From Loktanella salsilacus (lineage in GTDB: Bacteria > Pseudomonadota > Alphaproteobacteria > Rhodobacterales > Rhodobacteraceae): DNA of 64,000 nt. The translations under genes and the position numbers were made by a program. A model generated the notes under the pieces. That model was not told the origin of the DNA. It made no database searches and worked only from the letters and a program-made list of their open reading frames with translations. Location of the stretch: the NCBI RefSeq assembly GCF_900114485.1, contig NZ_FOTF01000001.1:1-64000 (forward strand), written 5' to 3'. Below, one piece after another: positions 1-8,589 of the stretch (the first letter of the stretch is position 1; every line of letters begins with the position of its first letter).

Positions 1-318
1 GCGCTATCCATCATTGCGACATGTATTTGCGGATGGCGGGTATGCAGGGCCCAAACTGCGGGACGCGCTAAAGGCCCTCGGCCGATGGACCGTCCAGATC
101 GTCAAACGCTCTGACACCGCGGAGGGCTTTGAAGTGCTGCCGCGACGGTGGGTCGTCGAGCGCACCTTCGCCTGGCTGAACCGATGTCGCCGCCTATCGA
201 AAGATTGGGAAAAATCCATCGCAAGCGCAGAGGCTTGGATCCTCATCGCACACATCAGACGCGTCACACGGCATCTCGCAAGGGATTGAGAAGGTGCAGT
301 TAGTTTTGAATCAGACTC
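1..318 (+). mobile_element. Right end of an IS5-family insertion sequence
   Basis: The window opens inside an insertion sequence whose transposase reads off the left edge. After the transposase stop, a short tail ends in GTTTTGAATCAGACTC (303-318). Its reverse complement begins GAGTCTGATTC, which matches my memory of the terminal repeats of the IS427-like group of IS5. The next bases (TAA) fit the short TA/TNA target duplication of that group. Immediately beyond 318 the minus strand becomes LysR coding sequence, so this is the insertion junction. The left half of the element lies outside the window. Confidence 0.8.
2..289 (+). CDS. IS5-family transposase, C-terminal part (5' end outside window)
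   Basis: This is the C-terminal ~95 residues of a DDE transposase. The reading frame is open from the first bases, so the gene starts outside the window and the TTG at 14 is not a real start. The segment ADGGYAG followed by LPRRWVVERTFAWLNRCRR is the conserved block carrying the catalytic Glu (in VVERTFAW) of IS5-type transposases. The frame ends intact at TGA, so the element may still be functional. It lies antiparallel to the LysR fragment that it interrupts. Confidence 0.88.
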   Translation, partial: RYPSLRHVFADGGYAGPKLRDALKALGRWTVQIVKRSDTAEGFEVLPRRWVVERTFAWLNRCRRLSKDWEKSIASAEAWILIAHIRRVTRHLARD

Positions 319-759
319 TAAGGGCGCGCTGCGCAGCGCAAGGTCGAAACTGCCTTCGATCAGATCAAAACGCGTATCGGATAGGCGCAAATCCAGCGTG
401 ATTTTTGGGTATTTCGCATGGAAGGCAGGCAGCAACGGCATGATGTGCAATTGGGCGAAACTGCTGGGCGCGGCGAACCGCAATGTGCCCGACGGCTCTG
501 CCGCGTTCAGGCCAAGGGCTGCGCGCCCTGCCTCGGACTGCGCAAGGATCTCTCTGGCATAGGGCAGAAATGCCTCGCCCTCTTGCGACAACGACACCTT
601 GCGGGTGGTGCGGTGCAGCAATTCTGCGCCCAGCTCGTGCTCTAATTTTGCCAGACGCGCACTGGCCATCGCAGGGGCAAGCCCAAGGCTACGCCCCGCG
701 GCCGAGATGTTCAGGCGTTCGGCAGCGGCCACAAACAGACGCAAGCTATCGGTGTCCAT
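319..759 (-). pseudogene. LysR-family regulator truncated by the IS5 element
   Basis: About 147 residues of a LysR-type transcription regulator remain: the N-terminal winged helix-turn-helix (residues ~1-60, with [23 protein letters not shown]) and the start of the effector domain (from ~90, GTLRFAAPSSFAQ). Homology stops after FDLALRSAPL, exactly where the IS end begins; beyond that the frame only reads IS sequence. The missing effector-binding half, if it survives, lies beyond the left edge. It is divergent from the dehydrogenase at 877, the usual arrangement of a LysR gene and its target, so the insertion may have altered control of that gene. Confidence 0.85.
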
Positions 760-780
760 CCAGCCCTCATTATATCTAAA

Positions 781-801
781 ATCGGAATTCTGAAGTCCGA
801 T
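781..801. promoter_or_regulatory. Candidate LysR operator in the divergent promoter
   Basis: ATCGGA-N9-TCCGAT forms an imperfectly spaced dyad with perfect 6-bp arms. It sits 22 bp before the LysR start and 75 bp before the dehydrogenase start. It contains the T-N11-A pattern expected of LysR-type binding sites. The function is inferred from position and symmetry only. Confidence 0.45.
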
Positions 802-876
802 ATGCGCCGTTTCTTCTGCTTTTCAAAGGTGTATTTTGGTATGAAGCATCAACGCACAAACCTTAGGATCGCAGAC

Positions 877-1893
877 ATGAAAGCTATTGGATATACGCAG
901 ACCGGCCCCGTGGATGGCAGCGGCGCACTGCAAATGATTGATCTGGATCGCCCGCAGGTCGGACCGCGCGACCTTTTGGTTGCCGTCAAAGGCATCTCGG
1001 TCAACCCGGTCGATGTGAAACTGCGCGCCAATCGCGCGCCAGAGGGCGGGCCGGGCATCCTTGGCTTTGACGCGGCCGGCGTGGTTGTGGAAACCGGCGC
1101 AGAGGTGACGGGCTACACCGTTGGCGACGCGGTATTTTACGCTGGCGACGTGACCCGCGCCGGCACCAACGCTGAATTTCACGCGGTTGATGAACGCATC
1201 GCCGGGCGCAAGCCTGCGTCGCTGGATTTCACCGAAGCTGCGGGCATGCCGCTGACGACGATCACGGCGTGGGAAATGCTGTTTGACAGCTTTCGCCTGA
1301 CCGAAGGCGGCGGCGCAGGGCAAAGCCTGCTGGTCATTGGCGGCGCTGGCGGTGTCGGCTCCATCCTGATCCAGTTGGCCAAACGGCTGACCAAGTTGAC
1401 CGTCATCGCGACCGCCTCTCGACCCGAGACGCAAGATTGGGTGCGCAAGATGGGCGCCGATCATGTGGTCGACCACCGCGGTGACCTTGCTGCGCAAGTG
1501 CGCGACCTTGGCCTTGCGCCGACCTATGTGGCTGCGCTGACGGCGACCGACCAGCACTGGGCTGCCATCGTGGACCTGATTGCGCCGCGCGGCCATGTCG
1601 CGCTGATCGACGATCCCGACAACCTGAACATCGGACCTGCCAAGTTCAAAGCGCTAAGCATTTCGTGGGAGTTTATGTTCACACGGTCGATGTTCGGCAC
1701 CGCCGACATCGCGGTGCAGCGCGATCTGCTGAACCGTGTCGCCGACATGCTAGACGACGGCACATTGGCATCCACAGTGACTGAACGCGCCGATGTGTTG
1801 ACGGTCGAAACCCTGACCGCAGCACACAAACGTCAGGAAACGGGCCGTGTGATCGGCAAGCAGGTCCTGCCCGGCCTGTCCAATGAAGCGTAA
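877..1893 (+). CDS. Zinc-independent alcohol dehydrogenase/quinone oxidoreductase-like protein
   Basis: A 338-residue medium-chain dehydrogenase/reductase. Residues ~30-130 form the GroES-like catalytic domain (NPVD near 43, GFDAAGVV near 63). Residues ~150-280 form the Rossmann domain with the dinucleotide loop GGAGGVGS at 155-162. No structural zinc CxxC cluster is visible, which puts it with NAD(P)H quinone reductase/ZADH-type members that reduce quinones or enones. The start MKAIGY at 877 is preferred because it is the family's usual N-terminus; ATGs at 802 and 841 would add unrelated residues. It overlaps nothing upstream and is followed within 13 bp by a DUF1330 gene. The substrate is unknown. 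Confidence 0.88.
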   Translation: MKAIGYTQTGPVDGSGALQMIDLDRPQVGPRDLLVAVKGISVNPVDVKLRANRAPEGGPGILGFDAAGVVVETGAEVTGYTVGDAVFYAGDVTRAGTNAEFHAVDERIAGRKPASLDFTEAAGMPLTTITAWEMLFDSFRLTEGGGAGQSLLVIGGAGGVGSILIQLAKRLTKLTVIATASRPETQDWVRKMGADHVVDHRGDLAAQVRDLGLAPTYVAALTATDQHWAAIVDLIAPRGHVALIDDPDNLNIGPAKFKALSISWEFMFTRSMFGTADIAVQRDLLNRVADMLDDGTLASTVTERADVLTVETLTAAHKRQETGRVIGKQVLPGLSNEA

Positions 1894-1906
1894 AGGAGAA
1901 ACACCA

Positions 1907-2209
1907 ATGACGGCCTATTCAATTCTTGAAGTCACGCCCCTGAAGGACGATTGGATCCCCGACTATCTGCCAGCCACCAACAAGGTGATTGCACGCCACG
2001 GCGGCAAATATCTGGCGCGCACGTCGAGCCACGAACAGCTTGAAGGGCCTCAGCGCGGCGCCGCCCTGCGTATCCTGATCGAATGGCCTTCCGAGGACGC
2101 GGCCAAAGCGTTCATGCAGGACCCAGAGTATGCACCGCATCTGGACGCGCGGCAGGCGGGGTCAGACAGCTTTCACTGGCTGATCAAGGGGCAAGACGAT
2201 TTAGCCTAA
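1907..2209 (+). CDS. DUF1330 family protein
   Basis: A 100-residue small ferredoxin-like-fold protein of the DUF1330 type. It has the family's layout: an N-terminal beta strand (YSILEVTPL), a central HGGKYLAR segment and the ALRILIEWPSEDAAKAF block. An earlier in-frame ATG exists at 1883, but 1907 has a textbook ribosome-binding site (AAAGGAGAAA) 7 bases upstream and gives the usual length. It follows the dehydrogenase by 13 bp and is almost certainly co-transcribed with it. No biochemical role is established for the family. Confidence 0.85.
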   Translation: MTAYSILEVTPLKDDWIPDYLPATNKVIARHGGKYLARTSSHEQLEGPQRGAALRILIEWPSEDAAKAFMQDPEYAPHLDARQAGSDSFHWLIKGQDDLA

Positions 2210-2214
2210 GCCAT

Positions 2215-2242
2215 GCGGGCTGTCCCCTAAGGGGCGGCCCGC
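2215..2242 (+). terminator. Hairpin after the dehydrogenase-DUF1330 pair
   Basis: GCGGGC and GCCCGC arms (2215-2220, 2237-2242) enclose an inner CCCC/GGGG pairing, giving a strong stem 6 bases after the DUF1330 stop. No U-tract follows, so it may be a processing or weak stop signal rather than a classic intrinsic terminator. Confidence 0.4.
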
Positions 2243-2385
2243 AGCCAATCCATCTTGGGGCGGCATTCGGTGACATCCGCGTACACCACGGTGCCGTCAA
2301 TGTGCGCTTGAACCGCGCCCGTATCGACACACTTCTTTTCCGGCTTGCACGCGACGTGCTGCCCGCATCCAGCTAAGGCCTCATC

Positions 2386-3180
2386 ATGAAAAAGATCATT
2401 CTTATCACCGGTGCGACAGACGGTATTGGTCGCGCGGCGGCCGAGGCACTTGCCAAGCAGGGCCATGACTTGATCATTCATGGCCGAAGCACGGGCAAAC
2501 TTGCCACCACGGCAGAGGCCCTGCGCAAGACGGGGGCCGACATCACGACCGCATTGGCCGACCTTTCGGACCTGTCGCAAGTGGCGGCAATGGCGGACCA
2601 GATAGCAGCATCGCACCCGCGGATTGATGTGCTGGTCAACAACGCTGGCGTCTTCAAAACAGACCATACCATCACCGACGACGGGTTAGACGTCCGTTTT
2701 GTCGTCAACACCTTGGCCCCTGCCCTTTTGACCTTGAAACTGCTGCCCACGGTTCCATTGGGCGGCCGCATCATCCACCTATCCTCTGCCGCGCAGGCCC
2801 CGGTGGACCTGCAGGCATTAGCTGGCGCACGCCCGATGCAAGACATGGACGCCTATGCGCAAAGCAAGCTTGCCATCACACTCTGGAGCCAGCACTTCGC
2901 AGCGCAGCATCCCGCGGGCCCCGCCTCTATCGCGGTCAATCCCGGCTCTCTTTTAGCGACAAAGATGGTGCGCGAAGGGTTTGGCATGTCAGGGAACGAT
3001 CTGAACATCGGCGTCGACATCCTGACACGCGCCGCCCTTTCTGACGCATTCGCAGATGCCACAGGCCGCTACTTTGACAACGATGCACGCCGCTTCGGTC
3101 CCCGCTATCCTGAAGCGCTTTGCGCAACGGTTGCCGGTGCCGTGGATAAGATGTTGAAGCCGTTTTTAGCGCTTCGCTGA
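2386..3180 (+). CDS. Short-chain dehydrogenase/reductase (SDR family)
   Basis: A 264-residue classical SDR. TGATDGIG at 8-15 is the NAD(P)-binding glycine motif, NNAG lies at 85-88, serines at 133-134 fit the catalytic Ser, and YAQSK at 157-161 supplies the catalytic Tyr and Lys. It is expected to catalyse a cytosolic NAD(P)H-dependent oxidoreduction of an unknown carbonyl substrate. The start has only a weak ribosome-binding site (TAAGG). The 176 bp before it hold a hairpin and a short minus-strand reading frame with no clear signal peptide. It may belong to the same stress or detoxification group as the genes upstream. Confidence 0.88.
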   Translation: MKKIILITGATDGIGRAAAEALAKQGHDLIIHGRSTGKLATTAEALRKTGADITTALADLSDLSQVAAMADQIAASHPRIDVLVNNAGVFKTDHTITDDGLDVRFVVNTLAPALLTLKLLPTVPLGGRIIHLSSAAQAPVDLQALAGARPMQDMDAYAQSKLAITLWSQHFAAQHPAGPASIAVNPGSLLATKMVREGFGMSGNDLNIGVDILTRAALSDAFADATGRYFDNDARRFGPRYPEALCATVAGAVDKMLKPFLALR

Positions 3181-3512
3181 ACGCCGTGAGATGTATGTAG
3201 CAAAGTCCGGTTAGAGCCCAATGTGCCTGATGGGCACTGCACGATAAGTCTGCACAAAATCCGATACAGACGTGGCCGGCAAACACTCTTCGCCGACAGA
3301 AAAGACAACGGACCCTAACACGACACGGCCCTGAAAAAGCCATTGGGTATAAGTTTTTTTTGCACTCAAAGACCAAAGATTACAGGGGCCCGCAGCGTCC
3401 CCATCCCAAAGGTTGCCACAAAATTACCTTAATTCGCGCCCGATTTGCCTCAAAATATACCTAAACTAGAGCAATAAATCTCCTCAAGACCAACGTTCTA
3501 GGGGTATAAGCA
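3181..3512. other. Intergenic stretch with no supported gene
   Basis: This 332-bp stretch is AT-richer than its flanks. I see no coding sequence or RNA gene in it. A poly-T run at about 3353-3360 and an A/T-rich segment at 3440-3480 probably hold the promoter of the Hint-domain gene, but no convincing -35/-10 pair could be fixed. Confidence 0.5.
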
Positions 3513-4544
3513 ATGGCAGATTACACCTTCAATGTTTACCTCGAGAGCCCTTACGCCAGCGGTTTCGATTCCGCGCCGGGAGTTTTCACTTACTCCCCCC
3601 TCACCGGAAGCACCGGCACCGCAGTCATTACCGACAATGAAACAGGCGTCGACGGATTGACGCTGGATGACAATGTTGGTGGCAGCCAAGAAACGGCGAC
3701 GGCAACGATAACGGTCGACGGAACCGTGACATACCAAGACATCTCGGTGAATGCGGACGCAGGTTGGACCATTTATGACCCGATCGATGACGTCACTTTC
3801 GAGGACATTCTGCTTAACGGCAAACAGGGCAAACAAAGCTTTACCTACACGTTGTCAGAATACCCTTTGGTCGAAGGGCGCGCATACGAAATTATAAACT
3901 TCGACAATCAGCCCGACGCACAGGTCGCGGGCGAGCCCGTATTTACCTATGCTGACTATGTCTGTTTCACGCGCGGCTGCATGCTTGAAACCCCAAACGG
4001 CATGCGATCGGTTGAGGAACTTGCAGTTGGCGATTTGGTTGAAACGCTCGATCATGGGCCGCAGCCCATTCGGTGGATCGGATCGAAAAGGCTAATTGCC
4101 CGCGGAAAAAATGCGCCAATACAAATCCCAAAGGGTGTGTTTGGGTGCCATAAAACCTTCGAGCTATCACCCCAACATAGAGTCCTGCTGCGCGATACTT
4201 TGAACGAATTGCACTTTGGCAATTCCGAATGCCTTGCCGCGGCAAAACATCTTGTGGGCGATGCACCGATCACCCAAAGCGCGGGGGGATATGTCGAATA
4301 CTTCCATATCCTTTTCGACCGTCATGAAATCCTGAATTGTAACGGGGTCGATGTTGAAAGCTTCCATCCGGCCAAGCAGGGTGAACTTTTGTTGTCAGAT
4401 GATGACCGCGCTAAAATCGTGGATATATTTCCGAGTCTGGCTGATGGTTTCGAAAATTACGGATCAACAGCGCGGCCCGTCCTCAGAGGGTACGAGACGC
4501 AGGTCATACGCAGCGCACTCGCGCAGCAGATGGAAGCGGCTTAA
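3513..4544 (+). CDS. Hint-domain-containing protein
   Basis: A 343-residue protein. Residues ~1-148 are acidic, Gly/Thr/Asp-rich and beta-like, of unknown function. From ~149 comes a Hedgehog/intein (Hint_2) domain: CFTRGCMLETPNGMRSVEEL at 151-170 carries the nucleophile-position Cys, AVGDLVETLDHGPQPIRWIG follows, and ELSPQHRVLL near 217-226 is the conserved His-containing block. Roseobacters carry many such proteins, usually with beta-roll-like N-termini and exported without a cleaved signal. No classical signal peptide is visible. The neighbours do not suggest a partner. Whether the domain self-cleaves cannot be told from the sequence. Confidence 0.85.
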   Translation: MADYTFNVYLESPYASGFDSAPGVFTYSPLTGSTGTAVITDNETGVDGLTLDDNVGGSQETATATITVDGTVTYQDISVNADAGWTIYDPIDDVTFEDILLNGKQGKQSFTYTLSEYPLVEGRAYEIINFDNQPDAQVAGEPVFTYADYVCFTRGCMLETPNGMRSVEELAVGDLVETLDHGPQPIRWIGSKRLIARGKNAPIQIPKGVFGCHKTFELSPQHRVLLRDTLNELHFGNSECLAAAKHLVGDAPITQSAGGYVEYFHILFDRHEILNCNGVDVESFHPAKQGELLLSDDDRAKIVDIFPSLADGFENYGSTARPVLRGYETQVIRSALAQQMEAA

Positions 4545-4812
4545 CTGAACTCCCCGTGGCGTCGATGACGTGTTGCAAAAAGCAGCGCTGTAGCGACTAA
4601 CTGATTGTCTTTATAAAATTAAAACGGGTAGCGGACAGCCCCTATCAAGACAGCGCGCGTCATATCCACATTATCCGCCGGTTCCATTTCTGGAAGACCG
4701 GAAATCCATTTAAGAAAACGGCGATTTCAGTGAGTGCGAAGTCTATCGGGCCGATACCGCCGCCCGGCGTCGCAATTGGATTAATTGCGCCACCGTGGCA
4801 TAGGCTCTGGGC

Positions 4813-5570
4813 CTACGACCTAGTGTAGCCGAACTCTCGCGACCGATCAGAGAGAGGAACAGCAGACATAAGGTCACGGCAAATCCGTTCTGTATCCGTA
4901 ACGGGAAATACCAAACGGTTATAGTCGAGGTCGCCACAATTGTCCGGGGCAATTCCAAGCCTGATAAGTATTTTGCGGTGCCTCTTAAGGTGCAACGTTG
5001 TCGCGATAAAGAGAGAATAGGCTGAGTGTATGCGCCGCTCAGTAACTTCTTGCCCAAGCACCATGTCACCTAAGTCAACGGCTGTTGTCTGCAGGATATG
5101 TCCGCGCAACAGATCACGGATCGGACCAGGATTGATATCGCCACCCGTTGAACGCACCCACTCGTAGAAATCTGGATTTCAGAGCCAGATCGTTTCATCC
5201 CAAATCCGATCCACCAAATGCCGGGACAAGACACCTAGCCGATGTGATCAAACGGCGTATCAGCGCGCATATCACGCGTATTAAACCAAGCTTGATAGTA
5301 TTGCATGATCGCGGCCTCTAATTGGCGTAATGTTTTATATTCCGTCTTAAACGGTGCCCAGCGGACATAGAAAAATCGCAAACCCTAAACGGCGGGTTCC
5401 ATTCCAGCCAGGCCATCCAGTCAGATTTTCCGTTTATCCGATCATCCTTAAACGGACATTCTTCAATTAGAACGCCGACCGGTTGATGTTGCAGCCGTTT
5501 TGTACATCGATCAAGCCGCTTGGCGGAACTGTGCCATGGTTCGGGCAACAGACGAGAGATTTGCGCATTA
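4813..5570 (-). pseudogene. Decayed protein gene of unknown family, several frameshifts
   Basis: No single frame is open here, but protein-like sequence continues from one minus-strand frame to the next. About 5570-5380 reads ...RLDRCTKRLQ...EWNPPFRVCDF. A shift at a T-run (5371-5375) leads into FYVRWAPFKTEYKTLRQLEA (about 5373-5315) and on through MQYYQAWFNTRDMRADTPF. Another shift near 5240 leads to RLGVLSRHLVDRIWDETIWL, then an in-frame TGA (near 5182), then NPDFYEWVRSTGGDINPGPI and on to the stop at 4813. This is the signature of a gene losing function. I do not recognise the family; a faint resemblance of the last third to alphaproteobacterial PAS-like proteins is too weak to name it. 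Confidence 0.5.
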
Positions 5571-5767
5571 TTTATGGCTTAAAGACACCGGTCAAATGAT
5601 AGAGCCGGCTGTGGACAGCAGCAGCATTGCCCGTACACCAGACCTTGCCGAGCGGACAACAAACAATCTTTTTAAGTTCTTTAGGGGCGCGGCAAATGCG
5701 ACTGCCTGCCTTGGCAACATCACCCTGTGCGATATGCTTTGTATAAAAGCCTCAGGAGCCGCTGCTT

Positions 5768-6130
5768 ATGATTGAATTTATGCACCACGTTCAACTGGCG
5801 ATGCCGGTGAATGGGGAAGATAGGGCGCGAGCATTCTACGTTGACGTCTTGGGTTTCGAAGAAGTCGAAAAACCTGACATTCTGAAAGACCGCGGCGGCG
5901 TTTGGTTCACCCGTGCTGGCATTGATCTGCATTTGGGCGTCGAGGAACCATTCATTCCAGCAAAAAAGGCCCACCCTGCTTTCGGCGTCGCGTCACTCGA
6001 TGAAGCTATTCAGCATCTTCAAAATCGGAAAGTGGCGTATCGACGTGATATCGATTTGCCGACCATTCGCCGGATCTATATTGATGATCCGTTCGAAAAC
6101 CGGATTGAGCTGCTCGAACTATTGCGATGA
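5768..6130 (+). CDS. VOC (glyoxalase/bleomycin-resistance fold) family protein
   Basis: A 120-residue single-domain vicinal-oxygen-chelate protein. It shows the FMHHVQLAMP N-terminal strand with its metal-ligand His, the RARAFYVDVLGFEEVEKP helix-turn, a GIDLHLGVEE strand and the terminal ENRIELLEL strand with the second-half Glu. Family members are cytosolic metal-dependent isomerases, dioxygenases or resistance proteins, usually dimeric; the substrate is not deducible. AGGAG about 9 bases before the ATG supports the start. It is a lone gene between decayed sequence and an exported protein. Confidence 0.85.
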   Translation: MIEFMHHVQLAMPVNGEDRARAFYVDVLGFEEVEKPDILKDRGGVWFTRAGIDLHLGVEEPFIPAKKAHPAFGVASLDEAIQHLQNRKVAYRRDIDLPTIRRIYIDDPFENRIELLELLR

Positions 6131-6237
6131 TCGGCTACATCAGCAGCTGCAGGTCTTCATAGCTCTTTCGAAAAACTTCGTTTTTGAGGTAGGGTCAACG
6201 TAGTATTTGAAGTCAAGATCAGTCAGTATCCGAACAG

Positions 6238-6777
6238 ATGATCAGACGATCGCAAAGAAGATGGACCAAGAGATTGACGCAGAAGCTTTTTCTCGCTGCC
6301 ACCGTGCTCATTTTATCGAGCCCTGCGTTCGCAGATGTCGTCGTTAGCTTCGACGAAGGCGCACCCAAAGACCAATTCACATTTCACAATACTGGGGCGT
6401 GCACGCTTACTGCCGCAACGTTGGAATTGGATCTGTCTGGATCAGCTTCGGGTCTGATCTTTGATGTGACCAGCACTGGCGCAGGCGTTGAAGTATTTCA
6501 GCCGCTTGAGCTTGTCGCGGGAAAGGCGGCGTTGACTATGCTTCCGACTGTTAAGGACGGCGACAACAAACTTGTCTTAAATATTGGTGCACTTGGTCCA
6601 GACGAGCGTATCGCGTTTACGATCGACGTGGATGACACTGCTGGTGGGCGCGAAATCACAGTATCTGGCTCTGAGATTGAGGGGGCCGCAGTCGCGTTGA
6701 CGGTTGAAAACACGTCAACGCGCGCCTCGTTTTCGTCAAACGCCGAAGCCTCTCTTATCACCCCTGTGTGTTCATAG
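6238..6777 (+). CDS. Exported protein of unknown function
   Basis: A 179-residue protein. Residues 1-32 form a long basic N-region followed by LFLAATVLILSSPAFA, a Sec signal peptide likely cut after Ala32. The mature part is acidic and Thr/Ala/Gly-rich with alternating hydrophobic residues, typical of a beta-sandwich, and it begins with a short DEGAPKDQFTFHN strand followed by TGACTLTAATLELDLSG. It resembles proteins loosely named aggregation-factor core in marine alphaproteobacteria, but I cannot assign a domain with certainty. The two cysteines (one in TGAC, one at the C-terminus in PVCS) could form a disulphide in the periplasm. Confidence 0.7.
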   Translation: MIRRSQRRWTKRLTQKLFLAATVLILSSPAFADVVVSFDEGAPKDQFTFHNTGACTLTAATLELDLSGSASGLIFDVTSTGAGVEVFQPLELVAGKAALTMLPTVKDGDNKLVLNIGALGPDERIAFTIDVDDTAGGREITVSGSEIEGAAVALTVENTSTRASFSSNAEASLITPVCS

Positions 6778-6913
6778 AATTTTACCAATCCTCACGCTAG
6801 AACTGGCAGATTAAACGCGGCTTTCGGCAACCATTTTTGAGTTTCGGACCTCCGCACCTCACCGCAAAGCCGGCATTCCTGCTGGGCCCTCATTTAGGAT
6901 ATTGCCTGTCAGA

Positions 6914-8131
6914 TCATCTAAAGATGTGGAACGCGCGAAAGATTTCCCTGCGCGAACTGACCGGAATTGCGCGGATAATTAGGACTGCAGATAGCAGCGC
7001 AGCAAGTGCGAAAGCCCATGCAATAGCCCAGACGGGACCTGCTGCCATCGCCTCCACTGTCGTGGCAAAGATAACGGCCACAAGACTAGAGATCGACGCA
7101 ATGATGGTGGAGCTTAGGCCCGCGAGATCACCGAGCGGGCGCATCGCTAACGCATTGAGGTTGCCGAACAGGAGGCCGAGGGCGAAGAAACCCAGCCAAC
7201 CCAGACCGAGCATGACCGCCAATGGTGGGTGCCCCTGAGTCAGTGCTGCCGCACCCAGAAGCGCGGCCCCTGACACGCCCAGCAACACAACACCTGCAAG
7301 GATCGGAGCCTCCATGCCGGTGCGACCAACGCACCTCACGTTCAGAAGGAGCGCGGCACCGGTTCCCGTCGCGAGAATGGCAAAAAATCCGGGCATCGCA
7401 GTCGAGAGACCGTAGATCGCGCCGAACAACTCTGCCGCCACAGCAAAATAGGTAAGCTGCGCACCAAAGATAAAGCCCGTGGCTATGATGACGGGCGTCA
7501 CGTCGGGGCGACACAGCACCGTCCGGGTGTTTCGTGCCAAGCGCCGAAATTGCAGAGGTATCCTCTTTTCGATAGGCAGCGTCTCGGGGTGACGGGTCCA
7601 TAGCCAGCCACCGAGCCCGGCCGCCAGCACCAGATAAGCCCAGAATACGCCGCGCCAGCCAAATGTTGCCGCAATGACAGCACCGACAGCTGGCGCAATC
7701 ATCGGAACGAGGATCAACAAAGTGAAAATGACCGACATGACCTGCGCCATATCAGTTCCCGCATAGCGGTCGCGGATCATCGCGCGTGTGCCGATCTTTG
7801 GTCCCGCAACGCCTGCGCCCTGAATGAAGCGTCCGAATACCACGGCGGCAAAGCTATCCGCCGTGGCAGCGAGAATTGTGCCGACGACAAAGACGATAAG
7901 ACCCGCGATGACGGCAGGACGCCGTCCCGCCGCGTCGCTAAATGGGCCAATCAGCAGCTCACCTATGGCCATTCCCAATACGAAAACGGTGATGATCTGT
8001 GCGCCGGAAAACGGAGGCGCAATTGCGAGGTCAGCCTGTATCATGGGCATCACAGGCAGCACGCCGTCGATGGCCAGAGCGGTCAAAGCCGTCAGCGCAA
8101 CGTAGAGGGAAAAGCGTTCAGTGCGTTTCAA
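6914..8131 (-). CDS. Bcr/CflA-type multidrug efflux MFS transporter
   Basis: A 405-residue inner-membrane transporter with about 12 hydrophobic helices. The N-terminal helix with ALAIDGVLPVMPMIQADL and the loop GPFSDAAGRRPAVIAGL (the MFS motif-A region between helices 2 and 3) are typical of the Bcr/CflA drug:H+ antiporter branch, as is the IGTRAMIRDRY segment near residue 114. It probably exports small toxic compounds using the proton gradient. The gene is monocistronic, and a 23-bp dyad lies about 115 bp upstream. The AT-richer C-terminus is not truncated. Confidence 0.88.
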   Translation of the reverse strand: MKRTERFSLYVALTALTALAIDGVLPVMPMIQADLAIAPPFSGAQIITVFVLGMAIGELLIGPFSDAAGRRPAVIAGLIVFVVGTILAATADSFAAVVFGRFIQGAGVAGPKIGTRAMIRDRYAGTDMAQVMSVIFTLLILVPMIAPAVGAVIAATFGWRGVFWAYLVLAAGLGGWLWTRHPETLPIEKRIPLQFRRLARNTRTVLCRPDVTPVIIATGFIFGAQLTYFAVAAELFGAIYGLSTAMPGFFAILATGTGAALLLNVRCVGRTGMEAPILAGVVLLGVSGAALLGAAALTQGHPPLAVMLGLGWLGFFALGLLFGNLNALAMRPLGDLAGLSSTIIASISSLVAVIFATTVEAMAAGPVWAIAWAFALAALLSAVLIIRAIPVSSRREIFRAFHIFR

Positions 8132-8246
8132 TGGCCAGGTCCAAGCTTTTCCTCATAGGCTGATGTTTGCGGTCGAAGCGGAGCAGCCATTGGTGCGGAC
8201 CACAGCATCGGTCAGAATGGGCCTTTTGATGCGGTTCGCCGCGCCT

Positions 8247-8269
8247 CAGCATCTCATGATATGATGCTG
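8247..8269. promoter_or_regulatory. Imperfect 23-bp dyad upstream of the efflux gene
   Basis: CAGCATC and GATGCTG arms flank a near-symmetrical centre (TCATGATAT). The dyad lies between the efflux gene (start 8131, minus) and a possible short reading frame (8323, plus), a natural place for an operator controlling divergent transcripts. No regulator gene is adjacent. The function is inferred. Confidence 0.4.
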
Positions 8270-8322
8270 CGTCAACGTCAGGTTGTCACTGTGGAAGGGT
8301 ATGGCGGATCGGAGGATTCCTT

Positions 8323-8475
8323 ATGCAAACACCAAACTTACCAGCTATTTGTGCGGTTCCACGAGCGCCTCCATACATCAACGCACCAGTTTGCAAGGAT
8401 CCTGCGTGCTGTTCAGAATTTGTAAGGTCAGACTACCGCTGCGCTGACAAAGCAACGGCCGCCGCCCGTCGTTGA
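8323..8475 (+). CDS. Possible small Cys-rich protein (50 residues)
   Basis: A 50-codon frame begins at an ATG with a near-ideal ribosome-binding site (GGAGGA, 6 bases upstream) and ends at TGA. The product has five cysteines, including a CKDPACCSEF stretch that could bind metal. It has no signal peptide or known motif. Codon use is less GC-rich at third positions than in neighbouring genes, so it may be a chance frame. Its position just downstream of the 8247-8269 dyad is the main reason to keep it. Confidence 0.3.
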   Translation: MQTPNLPAICAVPRAPPYINAPVCKDPACCSEFVRSDYRCADKATAAARR

Positions 8476-8589
8476 AAATTCGGTTTGAAAAGGCTTTACC
8501 ACCTGAATTTGCGATCAATTGTGGAACCCGCCAAATACTATCGTCTATGGCGCACCGATAGCGACTCCTGTACTGTGTCGAAACAAGGG

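Noticed and set aside
2227-2385. A minus-strand frame containing LAGCGQ, resembling a lipobox, before the SDR gene
   Set aside because: There is no signal peptide upstream of the apparent lipobox, and the upstream part of the frame is antisense to the SDR gene.
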